DNA from: Cupriavidus sp. IDO
GTDB lineage: Bacteria > Pseudomonadota > Gammaproteobacteria > Burkholderiales > Burkholderiaceae
Length of the DNA stretch: 64,000 nt
NCBI RefSeq assembly: GCF_000812465.1
Contig: NZ_JWMA01000022.1
Span: 1 to 64,000, forward strand
Reading direction: 5' to 3'
Position numbers and translations under genes: made by a program. The notes below the pieces were generated by a model. It was not told the origin of the DNA. It was given only the letters and a program-made list of their open reading frames with translations, and searched no databases. Below, piece by piece: positions 17,479 through 26,206 of this stretch; the first letter of the stretch is position 1; each line of letters starts with the position of its first letter.

Positions 17479-18632
17479 AGCGGCCTCTGGGGAAGGATGC
17501 CGGTGGTAGATGGATTGGGGTTGGCGTGCGGGCGACGCGCAGGCGCATCCCGCACCGACAGCACCTGCTCGCGCCACTGCACGCGCCTGCCGGCGAGCGC
17601 AGCGGCCCAGCCGGCCAGCAGCAGCACATCGCGCAACGGCGCGCGCACCGCGGCGCCGACGCTGCCCGCGAGCATGCTGCGCGCAAGTACGCCGGCCAGC
17701 GCGACGGCCAGCATCGCCGGCAGCGGGGCCAGCCACGCGCCGAGCGCAAGCATCGGCCAGGTGAAGGTGATAAAGGTGAAAGCAAAGCCTGCCAGATTCA
17801 GCGAGCGGATCGTGCGCAGCCAGCGCAGCTCGTGGTTCCACAGGTCGGAGAAGCGGTTCTCGGTGACGTCCGTAGTCACCACGACATCCGACAGCACCGT
17901 CTGCAACCCGCGTTGCCGCGTCAGCTCGCCCAGCCAGAAATCATCGGCCAGCCGGTCGGACAAGGCCTCGAAGCCGCCGATCGCCGCCAGTGTCTCACGC
18001 CGCAGCGCGATGGTCGCGCCAAAGGCAAAGCGGCGCGAGCCGCCGGCGTGCGCGATGCGCACCGACGGCGCAAACCAGTCGTCGATGAACTGCGCGCCAA
18101 GCCGCGACCACAGGCCGCCGGTCGGGTTGCCGCGATAGAGACACGTGACCACGCCTACGCCGGGATCCGCCAGCGGCGCAGTGACGCGCGCCAGGTAGTC
18201 CGGCGGCACGGCAATGTCGCTGTCGGCCACCACGAGGTAATCGTGTTTCGCCTGGGCGCTCAGGTTGATGAGGTTGCTGACCTTCAGGTTGCTGCCGTGC
18301 ACTTGCGGGTCGACCACGAGTGCGATGTCGCAGTCCGGAAATTCGCGGCGCAGCTGCGCCACTACCGCAATTGCCGGATCGTCCGCCGCGCGAACGCCGA
18401 ACACGAGCTGGAAGGCCGGATGATGCTGCCGGCACAGCGTCGACAGGTTTTCCTGCAGGCGCGGCTCGGCGCCGCACAGCGGCTTTAGCACGCTGACCGG
18501 ACGCACTGCATGGCCGGCCGGCGCCGGCCGCACCGAGTGCCGGCGCGTGAGCCATGCAGCGGCGAGCGCGTATCCCGCCGACACACAGGTCAGCGTACTG
18601 CCCAGCAGGGTTGTCGCCGGTTCCGGGCCCAT
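17475..18632 (-). CDS. hpnI: HpnI, hopanoid glycosyltransferase (ceramide-glucosyltransferase-like)
   Basis: Membrane glycosyltransferase related to family GT21. In Burkholderia HpnI adds N-acetylglucosamine to bacteriohopanetetrol. It has 385 aa: one N-terminal membrane segment, then VSVLKPLCGAEPRLQENL, the nucleotide-sugar motif VVADSDIAVP, and the (Q/R)XXRW-like ELRWLRTIR, ending with two or three hydrophobic segments. It starts with ATG at 18632, 11 bp after hpnH. Its stop overlaps the hpnJ start by four bases, so HpnI and HpnJ are translationally coupled. Confidence 0.93.
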   Translation of the reverse strand: MGPEPATTLLGSTLTCVSAGYALAAAWLTRRHSVRPAPAGHAVRPVSVLKPLCGAEPRLQENLSTLCRQHHPAFQLVFGVRAADDPAIAVVAQLRREFPDCDIALVVDPQVHGSNLKVSNLINLSAQAKHDYLVVADSDIAVPPDYLARVTAPLADPGVGVVTCLYRGNPTGGLWSRLGAQFIDDWFAPSVRIAHAGGSRRFAFGATIALRRETLAAIGGFEALSDRLADDFWLGELTRQRGLQTVLSDVVVTTDVTENRFSDLWNHELRWLRTIRSLNLAGFAFTFITFTWPMLALGAWLAPLPAMLAVALAGVLARSMLAGSVGAAVRAPLRDVLLLAGWAAALAGRRVQWREQVLSVRDAPARRPHANPNPSTTGILPQRPL

Positions 18633-18643
18633 CGGTGCTTCTT

Positions 18644-19807
18644 TCAGTGCGTGACCGCGGCCGGTGCCTTGGGCTTGGCGGCTTTGCCCGTTTTGGCCCG
18701 GCCGATCTCTTCAAGCTTGATCTCGACGTGGCGCGAGAACACGTACTCGGCCGGCCGTTGCTTGTCGAGCGCGATATCGGGGGCCATCGCTCCGCTGGTG
18801 CGCACGCCGCGCAGGCTCACGCCCAGCGCCTTGAGCGGGTGGGCGAAGGTGTCCGCCACGGCGGTGGCTTCGTAGCCGCTGTGCACCATGCAATCGGCGC
18901 ACTTTTCGTAGTTGCCGGTGCCGTAGGCGTCCCAGTCGGTCTCGTCCATCAGTTCGCGGAAGGTCTTGGCATAGCCTTCCCCGACCAGGTAGCACGGACG
19001 CTGCCAGCCGAACACGGTGCGTGCCGGGTTGCCCCACGGCGTGCAGTGGTAGGTCTGGTTGCCGGCCAGGAAATCCAGGAACAGGGTGGACTGGCTGAAG
19101 GCCCAGTTCTTGCCGGCGCGGCCGCGGCTCAGGATGTCTCGGAACAGCTGGCGGGTCTTGCCGCGGTTCAGGAAGTGCTGCTGGTCCGGGGCGCGTTCGT
19201 AGGCATAGCCGGGCGACACCGTGATGCCGTCCACGCCCATCGCCTTGACCGAGTCGAAGAAGCGCGCCACGCGCTCGGGCTCGGCATCGTTGAACAGCGT
19301 GCAGTTGATATTGACGCGGAAGCCGCGCTCCTTGGCCAGGCGGATGGCTTCGACGCAGCGGTCATAGACGCCTTCCTGGCATACCGAGCGGTCATGCATC
19401 TCGCGGTCGCCGTCCAGGTGGACCGACCAGATGAAATACGGGCTGGGCTTGTACTGGTCCAGCTTCTTCTCCATCAGCAGCGCATTGGTGCACAGGTAGA
19501 CGAACTTGCGCCGCGCGATGATGCCTTCGACGATGGCCGGCATGTCCTTGTGCAGCAGCGGCTCGCCGCCCGCGATCGATACCACCGGGGCGCCGCATTC
19601 ATCCACGGCTTCCAGGCATTCCTGCACCGAGAGGCGCTGGTTCAGGATAGGGTCGGGATAGTCGATCTTGCCGCACCCGGAACACTCGAGGTTGCAGCGG
19701 AACAGCGGCTCCAGCATCAGAGCGAGCGGATAGCGTTTTTGTCGCGACAAATGCTTGCCGACGATGTAGGCGCCGACACGGGCGACCTGCAGGAACGGAA
19801 TAGCCAA
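18644..19807 (-). CDS. hpnH: HpnH, radical SAM adenosylhopane synthase
   Basis: Joins the adenosyl moiety of SAM to hopene, the first step of C35 hopanoid side-chain building. The 387-aa protein has the CX3CX2C cluster motif (CNLECSGC) at C38, C42 and C45, the GGEPLLH motif that follows in radical SAM enzymes, and a C-terminal region with further cysteines near CADCMVHSGYEATAV. The tail is Lys/Ala-rich. It lies 21 bp after ispH and 11 bp before hpnI on the same strand. Confidence 0.96.
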   Translation of the reverse strand: MAIPFLQVARVGAYIVGKHLSRQKRYPLALMLEPLFRCNLECSGCGKIDYPDPILNQRLSVQECLEAVDECGAPVVSIAGGEPLLHKDMPAIVEGIIARRKFVYLCTNALLMEKKLDQYKPSPYFIWSVHLDGDREMHDRSVCQEGVYDRCVEAIRLAKERGFRVNINCTLFNDAEPERVARFFDSVKAMGVDGITVSPGYAYERAPDQQHFLNRGKTRQLFRDILSRGRAGKNWAFSQSTLFLDFLAGNQTYHCTPWGNPARTVFGWQRPCYLVGEGYAKTFRELMDETDWDAYGTGNYEKCADCMVHSGYEATAVADTFAHPLKALGVSLRGVRTSGAMAPDIALDKQRPAEYVFSRHVEIKLEEIGRAKTGKAAKPKAPAAVTH

Positions 19808-19828
19808 GGGTGCTTCCTTCTATGGGGT

Positions 19829-20863
19829 TCAGCCGGCGATCTTTTCGCTGGCCTGGCGGGCGGCGGCCTTTTGGGCGGGCTCGCTTTCGGCCGGCTTGGG
19901 CTTGCGCTTGCCGGTCGTGGTCACGGATGTGGCAGGACGGACGTCGACAAGTTCCGCGGGCAGGCGGAATTCGGCATGCTCTTCGCGCCCTTCCATGGTC
20001 GAGACATCGACCGGGCCGAGCCGGCGCAGCGCCGCGATCACATCTTCGACCATTTCCTCGGGCGCCGAGGCCCCCGCGGTAATGCCGACCACGTTGGCAT
20101 CGCGCACCCAGGCCGGGTCGAGCTCGCTGCCGTCGGCGATCAGGTAGCTGGGCACGCCGCTCTCGGTACCAATCTCGCGCAGGCGGTTGGAATTGGAGCT
20201 GTTGGTCGCGCCGATCACGAGGATCACGTCGGCCAGTTTGCACAGATCGCGCACGGCGCTCTGGCGGTTTTGCGTCGCATAGCAGATATCGCGCGTATCG
20301 GGCCCGACCAGGTCGCTGAAGCGGCGGCCCAGGGCGGCGATGATATTGCGCGTGTCGTCCACGCTGAGCGTGGTCTGCGTGACATAGGCGACAGGGGTGT
20401 CGGGTGCCAGATCGAGTTGCCCGACTTCGGCCTCGTTCTGCACCAGGATCACCCTGCCGGGGATCTGGCCCATGGTGCCTTCCACCTCGGGGTGGCCGGC
20501 GTGGCCGATCAGGATCACGGTGCGGCCACTTGCCGCATATTGCCGGCCCTGGGTGTGGACCTTGATCACCAGCGGGCAGGTTGCGTCGATGGCATGCAGC
20601 TGGCGCTGGCTCGCGTCGGCCACGACCTCGCGCGACACGCCGTGCGCGCTGAAAATGGTGACGGCGCCAGTCGGCACTTCGTCCAGTTCTTCGACGAAGC
20701 GCGCGCCTTTCTGCTTCAACCCCTCCACAACATGCTTGTTGTGCACAATTTCATGCCGCACGAATACCGGGGCACCATGCTTGACGAGGGCGCGGTCGAC
20801 AATCTCGATCGCACGCACCACGCCGGCACAGAAACCTCGGGGCTGAGCAAGAATCACCTGCAT
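19829..20863 (-). CDS. ispH: 4-hydroxy-3-methylbut-2-enyl diphosphate reductase IspH
   Basis: Last enzyme of the MEP pathway; it yields IPP and DMAPP using a [4Fe-4S] cluster. It has 344 aa from [15 protein letters not shown] at 20863; the upstream ATG at 20926 is not conserved. Cluster cysteines lie in GFCAGV, ATCPLV and [10 protein letters not shown], with the substrate loop TNSSNSNRL. The C-terminus carries an extra basic Ala/Lys-rich tail of about 30 residues beyond the core. It heads the hpnH-I-J-K-L gene string, so isoprenoid supply is co-expressed with hopanoid modification. If the genome holds another ispH, this is the hopanoid-dedicated copy. Confidence 0.96.
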   Translation of the reverse strand: MQVILAQPRGFCAGVVRAIEIVDRALVKHGAPVFVRHEIVHNKHVVEGLKQKGARFVEELDEVPTGAVTIFSAHGVSREVVADASQRQLHAIDATCPLVIKVHTQGRQYAASGRTVILIGHAGHPEVEGTMGQIPGRVILVQNEAEVGQLDLAPDTPVAYVTQTTLSVDDTRNIIAALGRRFSDLVGPDTRDICYATQNRQSAVRDLCKLADVILVIGATNSSNSNRLREIGTESGVPSYLIADGSELDPAWVRDANVVGITAGASAPEEMVEDVIAALRRLGPVDVSTMEGREEHAEFRLPAELVDVRPATSVTTTGKRKPKPAESEPAQKAAARQASEKIAG

Positions 20864-21025
20864 AAAGAAGGCTCCCGACCCTGTCAAACGGGTTTTACGG
20901 ATTGTGGGAAGGTGCACGGAAATCACATTTCCGACACAGTGTGGTTACTATATACCGGCCGCGTAGGATTTGTCTGGCTGCCCATGCAGGGTTGCGGCGT
21001 TTCCACCTCACCGGGAAACGGGTTT

Positions 21026-22033
21026 ATGACGGTAAACGATTACGTATTAGTGACAGGCGCATCGGGTTTTCTCGGATCGGCTGTGATGCGGCAGGCGCTG
21101 GCGCGCGGGTTCCGCGTGCGGGTATTGGTGCGAGCCACCAGTCCGCGCAACAATCTGGCCGGGCTGCCGGTCGAGACGATGACGGGCGATATGCGCGACC
21201 CGGTGGCCGTGAGCGCCGCGCTGGCCGGGGTGCGCTACCTGTTTCATGTGGCGGCCGACTACCGGCTGTGGGCAGCTGATCCGGAAGAGATCGTCCGCAC
21301 CAATGTGGACGGCACCATTGCCGTGATGGAAGCCGCGCAGCAGGCCGGCGTCGAGCGCGTGGTGTATACAAGCAGCGTGGCGACCCTGCGCGTCGCGGGG
21401 GCATCCGCACCGGTGGACGAAACCGCCGCCCTGACCCCGCACGAGGCCATCGGCGCCTATAAGCGCAGCAAGGTGCTGGCCGAGCGGGTGGTGGAGCGGA
21501 TGGTGGCACAGAACGGGCTGCCGGCCGTGATCGTCAATCCCTCCACGCCGATCGGGCCGCGCGACGTGCGCCCGACACCGACCGGCCGGATCATTGTTGA
21601 GGCCGCAACTGGCAAGATCCCCGCCTTCGTCGAGACCGGCCTGAACCTGGCGCACGTGGATGATGTGGCCGCCGGCCATTTCCAGGCGCTGGAGCGCGGC
21701 CGCACGGGCGAGCGCTACATCCTGGGCGGCGATGACGTGATGCTGCAGCAGATGCTGCGCGATATCGCCGAACTGTGCAACCGGCGCGCGCCCACCATGC
21801 AATTGCCCCGATGGCCGCTGTATCCGCTCGCGCACGCGGCGGAAGCGGTCGCCAGGGTGACCGGCAAGGAGCCGTTCATCACCGTCGACGGGCTCAATAT
21901 GTCGAAATACCGGATGTTCTTCACCTCGGACAAGGCGCGGCGCGAACTCGGCTACCAGCCGCGGCCGTACCGCGAGGGCCTGAAGGACGCGCTCGACTGG
22001 TTCCGGGCGGAAGGCTATTTGGGCAAGGGCTGA
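21026..22033 (+). CDS. hpnA: HpnA, hopanoid-associated NAD-dependent epimerase/dehydratase
   Basis: Extended short-chain dehydrogenase of 335 aa found in hopanoid loci; its substrate is not established. The ATG at 21026 gives VLVTGASGFLGSAVMRQAL, the nucleotide-binding GXXGXXG motif. The catalytic YXXXK is in GAYKRSK after TSSVATLR. A much longer frame open from 18554 reads antisense through hpnH and ispH and is not real upstream. It is divergent from ispH across a 162-bp gap that contains TACTATATA. The 3' end overlaps the convergent hpnB by 19 bases. Confidence 0.95.
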   Translation: MTVNDYVLVTGASGFLGSAVMRQALARGFRVRVLVRATSPRNNLAGLPVETMTGDMRDPVAVSAALAGVRYLFHVAADYRLWAADPEEIVRTNVDGTIAVMEAAQQAGVERVVYTSSVATLRVAGASAPVDETAALTPHEAIGAYKRSKVLAERVVERMVAQNGLPAVIVNPSTPIGPRDVRPTPTGRIIVEAATGKIPAFVETGLNLAHVDDVAAGHFQALERGRTGERYILGGDDVMLQQMLRDIAELCNRRAPTMQLPRWPLYPLAHAAEAVARVTGKEPFITVDGLNMSKYRMFFTSDKARRELGYQPRPYREGLKDALDWFRAEGYLGKG

Positions 22034-23166
22034 GCCTGCGCACGGCCCTTCCACTGGCCGCCACGGCGCAGCCAGTAGCGGCGGGCCGAATCCACGGTCG
22101 CCCCTAGATAGAACAGGGCGGTCAGCGGAAGCAGCGGAGCCAGCCAGGCGGGCTGGCGGTATTCGCGCAGCATCGGCAGGTAGGCCAGCACCATCGCAGC
22201 CCAGGCCAGCCAAGCCGGCCAGAGCCGCAAGCCGCCGGCCAGCGCCAGCAGCGGCGGGGCCAGGTAGGTCAGTGCCATGCCGGCCACGGCGCCCGCCAGC
22301 AGCAGCGGGGAGTAGCGCAACTGCGTGTAGGCACTGCGCGCGATCATTTCCCACAGGCTGCGCCAGTCGTTGTAGGGGCGCAACGACAGGCTGTCTTCGG
22401 CCAGGTCCAGGCTGATGGCGCCGCCCGGCTTGATCTGCGCGGCCAGGCTGCAATCGTCGATCAACGCGCTGCGAATCGCGGCGAAACCGCCAATGCGCGC
22501 CAGCGCCGCGCGGCTGGCCAGCATGCACCCGCCGGCCGCTGCGGCAACCGGGCTGCGCGGATCGCGTACTCGCTCGAAGGGATAAAGCTTGGCGAAGAAG
22601 AACACAAAAGCCGGCACGATCATGCGTTCCCACGCCGACGCGCAGCGCAGCCGCACCATCAGCGAAACGAGGTCGCGCCGCTCGTGGACGGCACGGGCCG
22701 CCAGCCCGGCCAGCACGCCGGGGCCATGCCAGATGTCGGCGTCGGTCAGCCAGACATAGCCGGCTTGCGGCGCGACGCGGTCAGCGGCGATCAGCCCTTC
22801 GGACTGGGCCCAGACCTTGCCGCTCCAGCCAGCCGGCAGTTCGCGGGCGGAGACGACGGTCAGGGCATCCGGCCTGGCCGTCATGGCCGCAGCAGCCGTG
22901 GCCAGGTCGGCCGTCCCGTCGCTGCTGTGATCGTCGACCACCACCAGCGACAGCTTGCCGGGATATTGCTGGCCAAGCACTCCGGCAACCGCACGGCCGA
23001 TGACGTCCGCTTCATTTCGCGCAGGAATGATGGCGACGACATCGGGCCACCGGGCCGGCTCCGGCGCGGGAGCCGGTCGGCGCACCCGCCAGAAGCCGGC
23101 GCGGGCCAGCAGCAGTCCGCACCAGATCGCCAGGCAAGCCAGCGACAACACAAACGCAACGGTCAT
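22015..23166 (-). CDS. hpnB: HpnB, hopanoid-associated family 2 glycosyltransferase
   Basis: Membrane glycosyltransferase of 383 aa linked to hopanoid loci; acceptor and donor are not known. It has an N-terminal membrane segment, then VVAIIPARNEADVIGRA and VVVDDHSSDGTADLA. The metal motif DADIWHGPG is followed by a substrate region with DDCSLAAQIK and a C-terminal block of three or four hydrophobic segments. The start is 8 bp after the di-iron gene, suggesting one transcript. Its last 19 bases overlap hpnA from the other strand. Confidence 0.93.
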   Translation of the reverse strand: MTVAFVLSLACLAIWCGLLLARAGFWRVRRPAPAPEPARWPDVVAIIPARNEADVIGRAVAGVLGQQYPGKLSLVVVDDHSSDGTADLATAAAAMTARPDALTVVSARELPAGWSGKVWAQSEGLIAADRVAPQAGYVWLTDADIWHGPGVLAGLAARAVHERRDLVSLMVRLRCASAWERMIVPAFVFFFAKLYPFERVRDPRSPVAAAAGGCMLASRAALARIGGFAAIRSALIDDCSLAAQIKPGGAISLDLAEDSLSLRPYNDWRSLWEMIARSAYTQLRYSPLLLAGAVAGMALTYLAPPLLALAGGLRLWPAWLAWAAMVLAYLPMLREYRQPAWLAPLLPLTALFYLGATVDSARRYWLRRGGQWKGRAQAQPLPK

Positions 23167-23174
23167 CGTGTCTC

Positions 23175-24203
23175 TTATTTCACAAAGCGCCGCGCCAGCC
23201 GGGCGAGCCGTGGCACGGTCTCCGGGCGCAGCAGCCGATGGTCATAGCCCGCCATGCGGCGGTCGTTCTCGGTCAGGCACAGGTCGATCATCGCACCGGG
23301 CGACAGCGCCTCGCCCAGTGCCGCCGAGCCGTTCATGGTGAAGTTGGCATCCTGCGCCGCGCCGTCGGCATCGATCCCGCGCGCGATGCCGATGCGCTCC
23401 CAGATCAGGAAGGCCCAGACCCGCGCCACCTTCAGCGCAAACAGCGGGCGGCGCCACCACGGCAGGTTGCGGCGGTACCAGGCCGCCCAGTTGACGAAGA
23501 AGAGGATGTGGCGGCCTTCCTCCTGGATCACCGGCTCGAAGGTTTCGACCAGTTCGGCCGGGAAGAAGCCGGAGCGTCTGGCGGCGGCGAACAGACCGAA
23601 GGCAAAGAAGCTGTCGATGCACTCGCTGTAGCCGGTCACCAGCCAGCCCCATTCTGGATCGTCGGGCGGCGGATAGTCCGGTTCGGGGGCAAGCGGGATG
23701 CCGTAGGCCTCGACCAGCCGGGACAGCACCACCTTGTGGCGGGCCTCTTCACCGCCGTCCATATCCAGCGCGCAGCGCAGCAGCGGGTCGCTGACGGTTT
23801 CGGCAAAGGTCTTCACGCGGATCGAGGCGCGGCCCTCGGTCTGTACGGCGATGTCCCAGATCGGCAGCGACGTCACGCGTTGCAGGGCGTCGGGCGCCAG
23901 CGCGGGCCACTCGATCACTGCAGGTTTGTAAGGGTTGTGGGTCTGCAGCAGCATGTTGCAGAACATGCGCAGGTGCTGCGGGGAGCCGATGCGCACCGGG
24001 TCTGGCGACGGATCGGTCCAGTGGCGCATGGCGTGGTCGGCCTGCTCGATGGCGTTGCGCGCGATCGTGCCGGCCACCGCGGTGGCGCGGGCTTCGGCAT
24101 CCGCAGCGGTATTGGCTGCGGCGCCGGTGCCGCGTTGGTGCGCGGCGGTCTCTGGTTCGGCTGCCCCGTCCTGGCGGGGTGGCGCGGCAAAGCTCTCGGA
24201 CAT
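23175..24203 (-). CDS. Ferritin-like di-iron protein of the hopanoid locus
   Basis: A 342-aa soluble protein of unassigned function. Ligand-like residues are spaced as in four-helix di-iron enzymes: E123 in QTEGR, EEARH at 152-156, E194 in GYSECIDSF, and EEGRH at 228-232. That is the E / EXXH / E / EXXH plan. The first 45 residues are Ala-rich and probably disordered. It is 8 bp upstream of hpnB on the same strand, so I infer a hopanoid-linked role, perhaps oxygen-dependent desaturation or hydroxylation. The alternative is a general rubrerythrin-like stress protein. No family name is offered because I do not recognise it beyond the fold. Confidence 0.8.
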   Translation of the reverse strand: MSESFAAPPRQDGAAEPETAAHQRGTGAAANTAADAEARATAVAGTIARNAIEQADHAMRHWTDPSPDPVRIGSPQHLRMFCNMLLQTHNPYKPAVIEWPALAPDALQRVTSLPIWDIAVQTEGRASIRVKTFAETVSDPLLRCALDMDGGEEARHKVVLSRLVEAYGIPLAPEPDYPPPDDPEWGWLVTGYSECIDSFFAFGLFAAARRSGFFPAELVETFEPVIQEEGRHILFFVNWAAWYRRNLPWWRRPLFALKVARVWAFLIWERIGIARGIDADGAAQDANFTMNGSAALGEALSPGAMIDLCLTENDRRMAGYDHRLLRPETVPRLARLARRFVK

Positions 24204-24373
24204 CTGGCCCCCTGGCGTTGGATTGCCCGGGAGCCATTGTAGCGAGACGCCAGCAGGCGTGGTGTCAGGCCTGATACGAAACCGGGCCGCGCGCCTGGAT
24301 GCGCAGGCGGTAATACAACACCGCCAGCAGCTCTGCGAGTGTTGGTGAATGCACCCGGAATTCCCAAGATCAT

Positions 24374-25141
24374 TCAGCCTCGCATCGCTTCGCGCCAGGC
24401 GCCCGGCGGCTGGCCAAAGCGCCGCGTGAAGCCGCGGGTGAAGGTGGTCTGGTCGGGATAGCCGGCAGCCAGGGCGACCTCGGCCAGCGGCAGGCCGGTG
24501 CGGGCCAGCAGTTGCACGGCCTGGTCCAGCCGCAGGCGGGTCTGGTAGCGATGCGGGGTATCGCCAAAGGCTTCGGTGAACAGGGTATGGAAACGCCGCA
24601 CGCTCCAGCCGAAATGGCCGGCGAGTTCCCCGGCGCGCACGGGTGTGGACAGGTTGGCGCGCAGGTAGGCGTCTATGGCCATCAGCGGGAAGACTTCATT
24701 GTCGCCGGCCAGGCCCAGGCACCCGGCCAGCTCGACGGCCAGCGTCGCGGCAAGCTGCCAGTCGTACTGTGGCGCTCGGGCGGCAGCGGTGCGCAGCGCG
24801 GCCAGTGCGCGCACGCGTGTGCCGAACGCACCATCCAGAGTGAACGGCCTTGGCCGGGCCATCAGCCGCGCAGGCAGCGCGACCGAACTGGCGGGGAAGT
24901 CCGCCACCAGCTGCAGATTGCCTGCAAGGCCCAGGAACTCATGGTGGCTGCCCGCCGGCACGACCAGTCCGGAACGGCTGTCGACACGGTACACATGGCC
25001 GTCGATCTCGAGCTCGGTGGCACCGTCCAGCCCGAACAGCAACTGGTGGTAGCCGTGCTGGTGGCCGTAGGCCCAGGGCTGATAGCGGCGGCGCTCGACC
25101 AGCGGCGCCGCGCGCCCCGCGGCCTCAGCGCGCGGCGGCAT
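24374..25141 (-). CDS. AraC-family transcriptional regulator
   Basis: Transcription factor of 255 aa from the ATG at 25141. An N-terminal cupin-like sensor (HQHGYHQLLFGLDGATELEIDG, then LVVPAGSHHEF) is followed by two helix-turn-helix motifs. The first includes RAGELAGHFGWSVRRFHTLFTEAFG, the second AEVALAAGYPDQTTFTRGFTRRFGQPPG. The start lies inside the last 17 bases of the EamA transporter gene, so the two are coupled. The likely job is control of the adjacent transporter or another locus; the inducer is unknown. Confidence 0.88.
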   Translation of the reverse strand: MPPRAEAAGRAAPLVERRRYQPWAYGHQHGYHQLLFGLDGATELEIDGHVYRVDSRSGLVVPAGSHHEFLGLAGNLQLVADFPASSVALPARLMARPRPFTLDGAFGTRVRALAALRTAAARAPQYDWQLAATLAVELAGCLGLAGDNEVFPLMAIDAYLRANLSTPVRAGELAGHFGWSVRRFHTLFTEAFGDTPHRYQTRLRLDQAVQLLARTGLPLAEVALAAGYPDQTTFTRGFTRRFGQPPGAWREAMRG

Positions 25142-26030
25142 GCCTGACGCTCCCTCGGGTCTGGCAGAGCCAGACCCCCGCACCAGCCACGCCCATGCCA
25201 AGCCACTGCACCGGGCCAAGGCTGTCACCGAACAGCAGCCACGCCTGCACCGCCGCCAGCGGCGGCGCCAGGAACATCAGCGCCGCAGCGCTGGCCGCCT
25301 GCCCGCGCCGGACGATGCCGAGCAGCAGCCAGGTGCCGGCGCCCGACAGCACCAGCGCGGCCCAGGCGAGCGCCGCCCACAGCGCCGGCCCGCCATGCCA
25401 GGCCGGCGCCGGGTTCATGCTGACCAGCGCGCCCGCCACCAGCATCGCGCCGACGCTCTGCCAGGCCGAACTCGTGCGCAGGTCGGATGCCGCAATCGAG
25501 GTTTTCTGAAGAATGGTTCCCATGGTGATCGACAGGATGGCGAGTATCCCGGTCAGCACGATCCAGGGCGAGACCGGCTGCGGCGCGTTCGCCTGCATCG
25601 CCGGCGCTACCACCAGCGCCACGCCGAGCGAGCCCAGCGCCAGCCCCTGCCACGTGCGTCTGGAAGGTAGCTCTTTGAGCAGGGGGATGGCAAGCAGCGC
25701 GGTCAGCAGCGGCTGCAGCGCCCCCAGCAGCGCCATCACGGAAGGCGAGAGTCCGTGGGCCACCGCGCCATAGCCGGCGCACAGGTACACGCCCTGCATC
25801 AGCGCCCCGGCCAGCAGATGGCGGGGTACCTCGCGCCATCGCGGCCACTTCGCACCCGAGGCGAGGGCCGCGACGGCGAACACCACGCCTGCCACGGCAA
25901 AGCGCGCGAGCAGGAACAGGCTGGTATCCGCCAGCGGCACGATGGCCTTGCCGACGATGAAGCCCGTGGACCAGATCAGGACAAAGGCCAGAGCGGGCAG
26001 CCAGGCGGCGGGTGCGGAAGGGCGCGACAT
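25125..26030 (-). CDS. EamA/DMT-family transporter
   Basis: Inner-membrane drug/metabolite exporter of 301 aa with ten hydrophobic segments in two EamA repeats. The N-terminal repeat begins ALAFVLIWSTGFIVGKA. The second repeat ends FLAPPLAAVQAWLLFGDSLG, a typical EamA C-terminal signature. It starts with ATG at 26030 and overlaps the AraC gene by 17 bases. Substrate cannot be deduced. The 176-bp gap to the divergent GntR gene would hold both promoters. Confidence 0.9.
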   Translation of the reverse strand: MSRPSAPAAWLPALAFVLIWSTGFIVGKAIVPLADTSLFLLARFAVAGVVFAVAALASGAKWPRWREVPRHLLAGALMQGVYLCAGYGAVAHGLSPSVMALLGALQPLLTALLAIPLLKELPSRRTWQGLALGSLGVALVVAPAMQANAPQPVSPWIVLTGILAILSITMGTILQKTSIAASDLRTSSAWQSVGAMLVAGALVSMNPAPAWHGGPALWAALAWAALVLSGAGTWLLLGIVRRGQAASAAALMFLAPPLAAVQAWLLFGDSLGPVQWLGMGVAGAGVWLCQTRGSVRHAAAR

Positions 26031-26206
26031 GACGGACTCGGCCGCGGCGGGCCGATGATTGCTGAAGGCGCAAGCCTAGCCGCGCGTGGCGGGATTGTCT
26101 TGGCAAATCCGGCAATCGCGGGGGAAGGCTCGCCCCGGGGCCCGTTTATAATGCCGGCCTCGGCGCCGGTTCCTCCGCGCCGCCTGCCGATCGATGCGCA
26201 TATTCC

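Noticed and set aside
18554..21025. Plus-strand extension of hpnA by over 800 codons
   Set aside because: It reads antisense to hpnH and ispH. The conserved HpnA start is the ATG at 21026.
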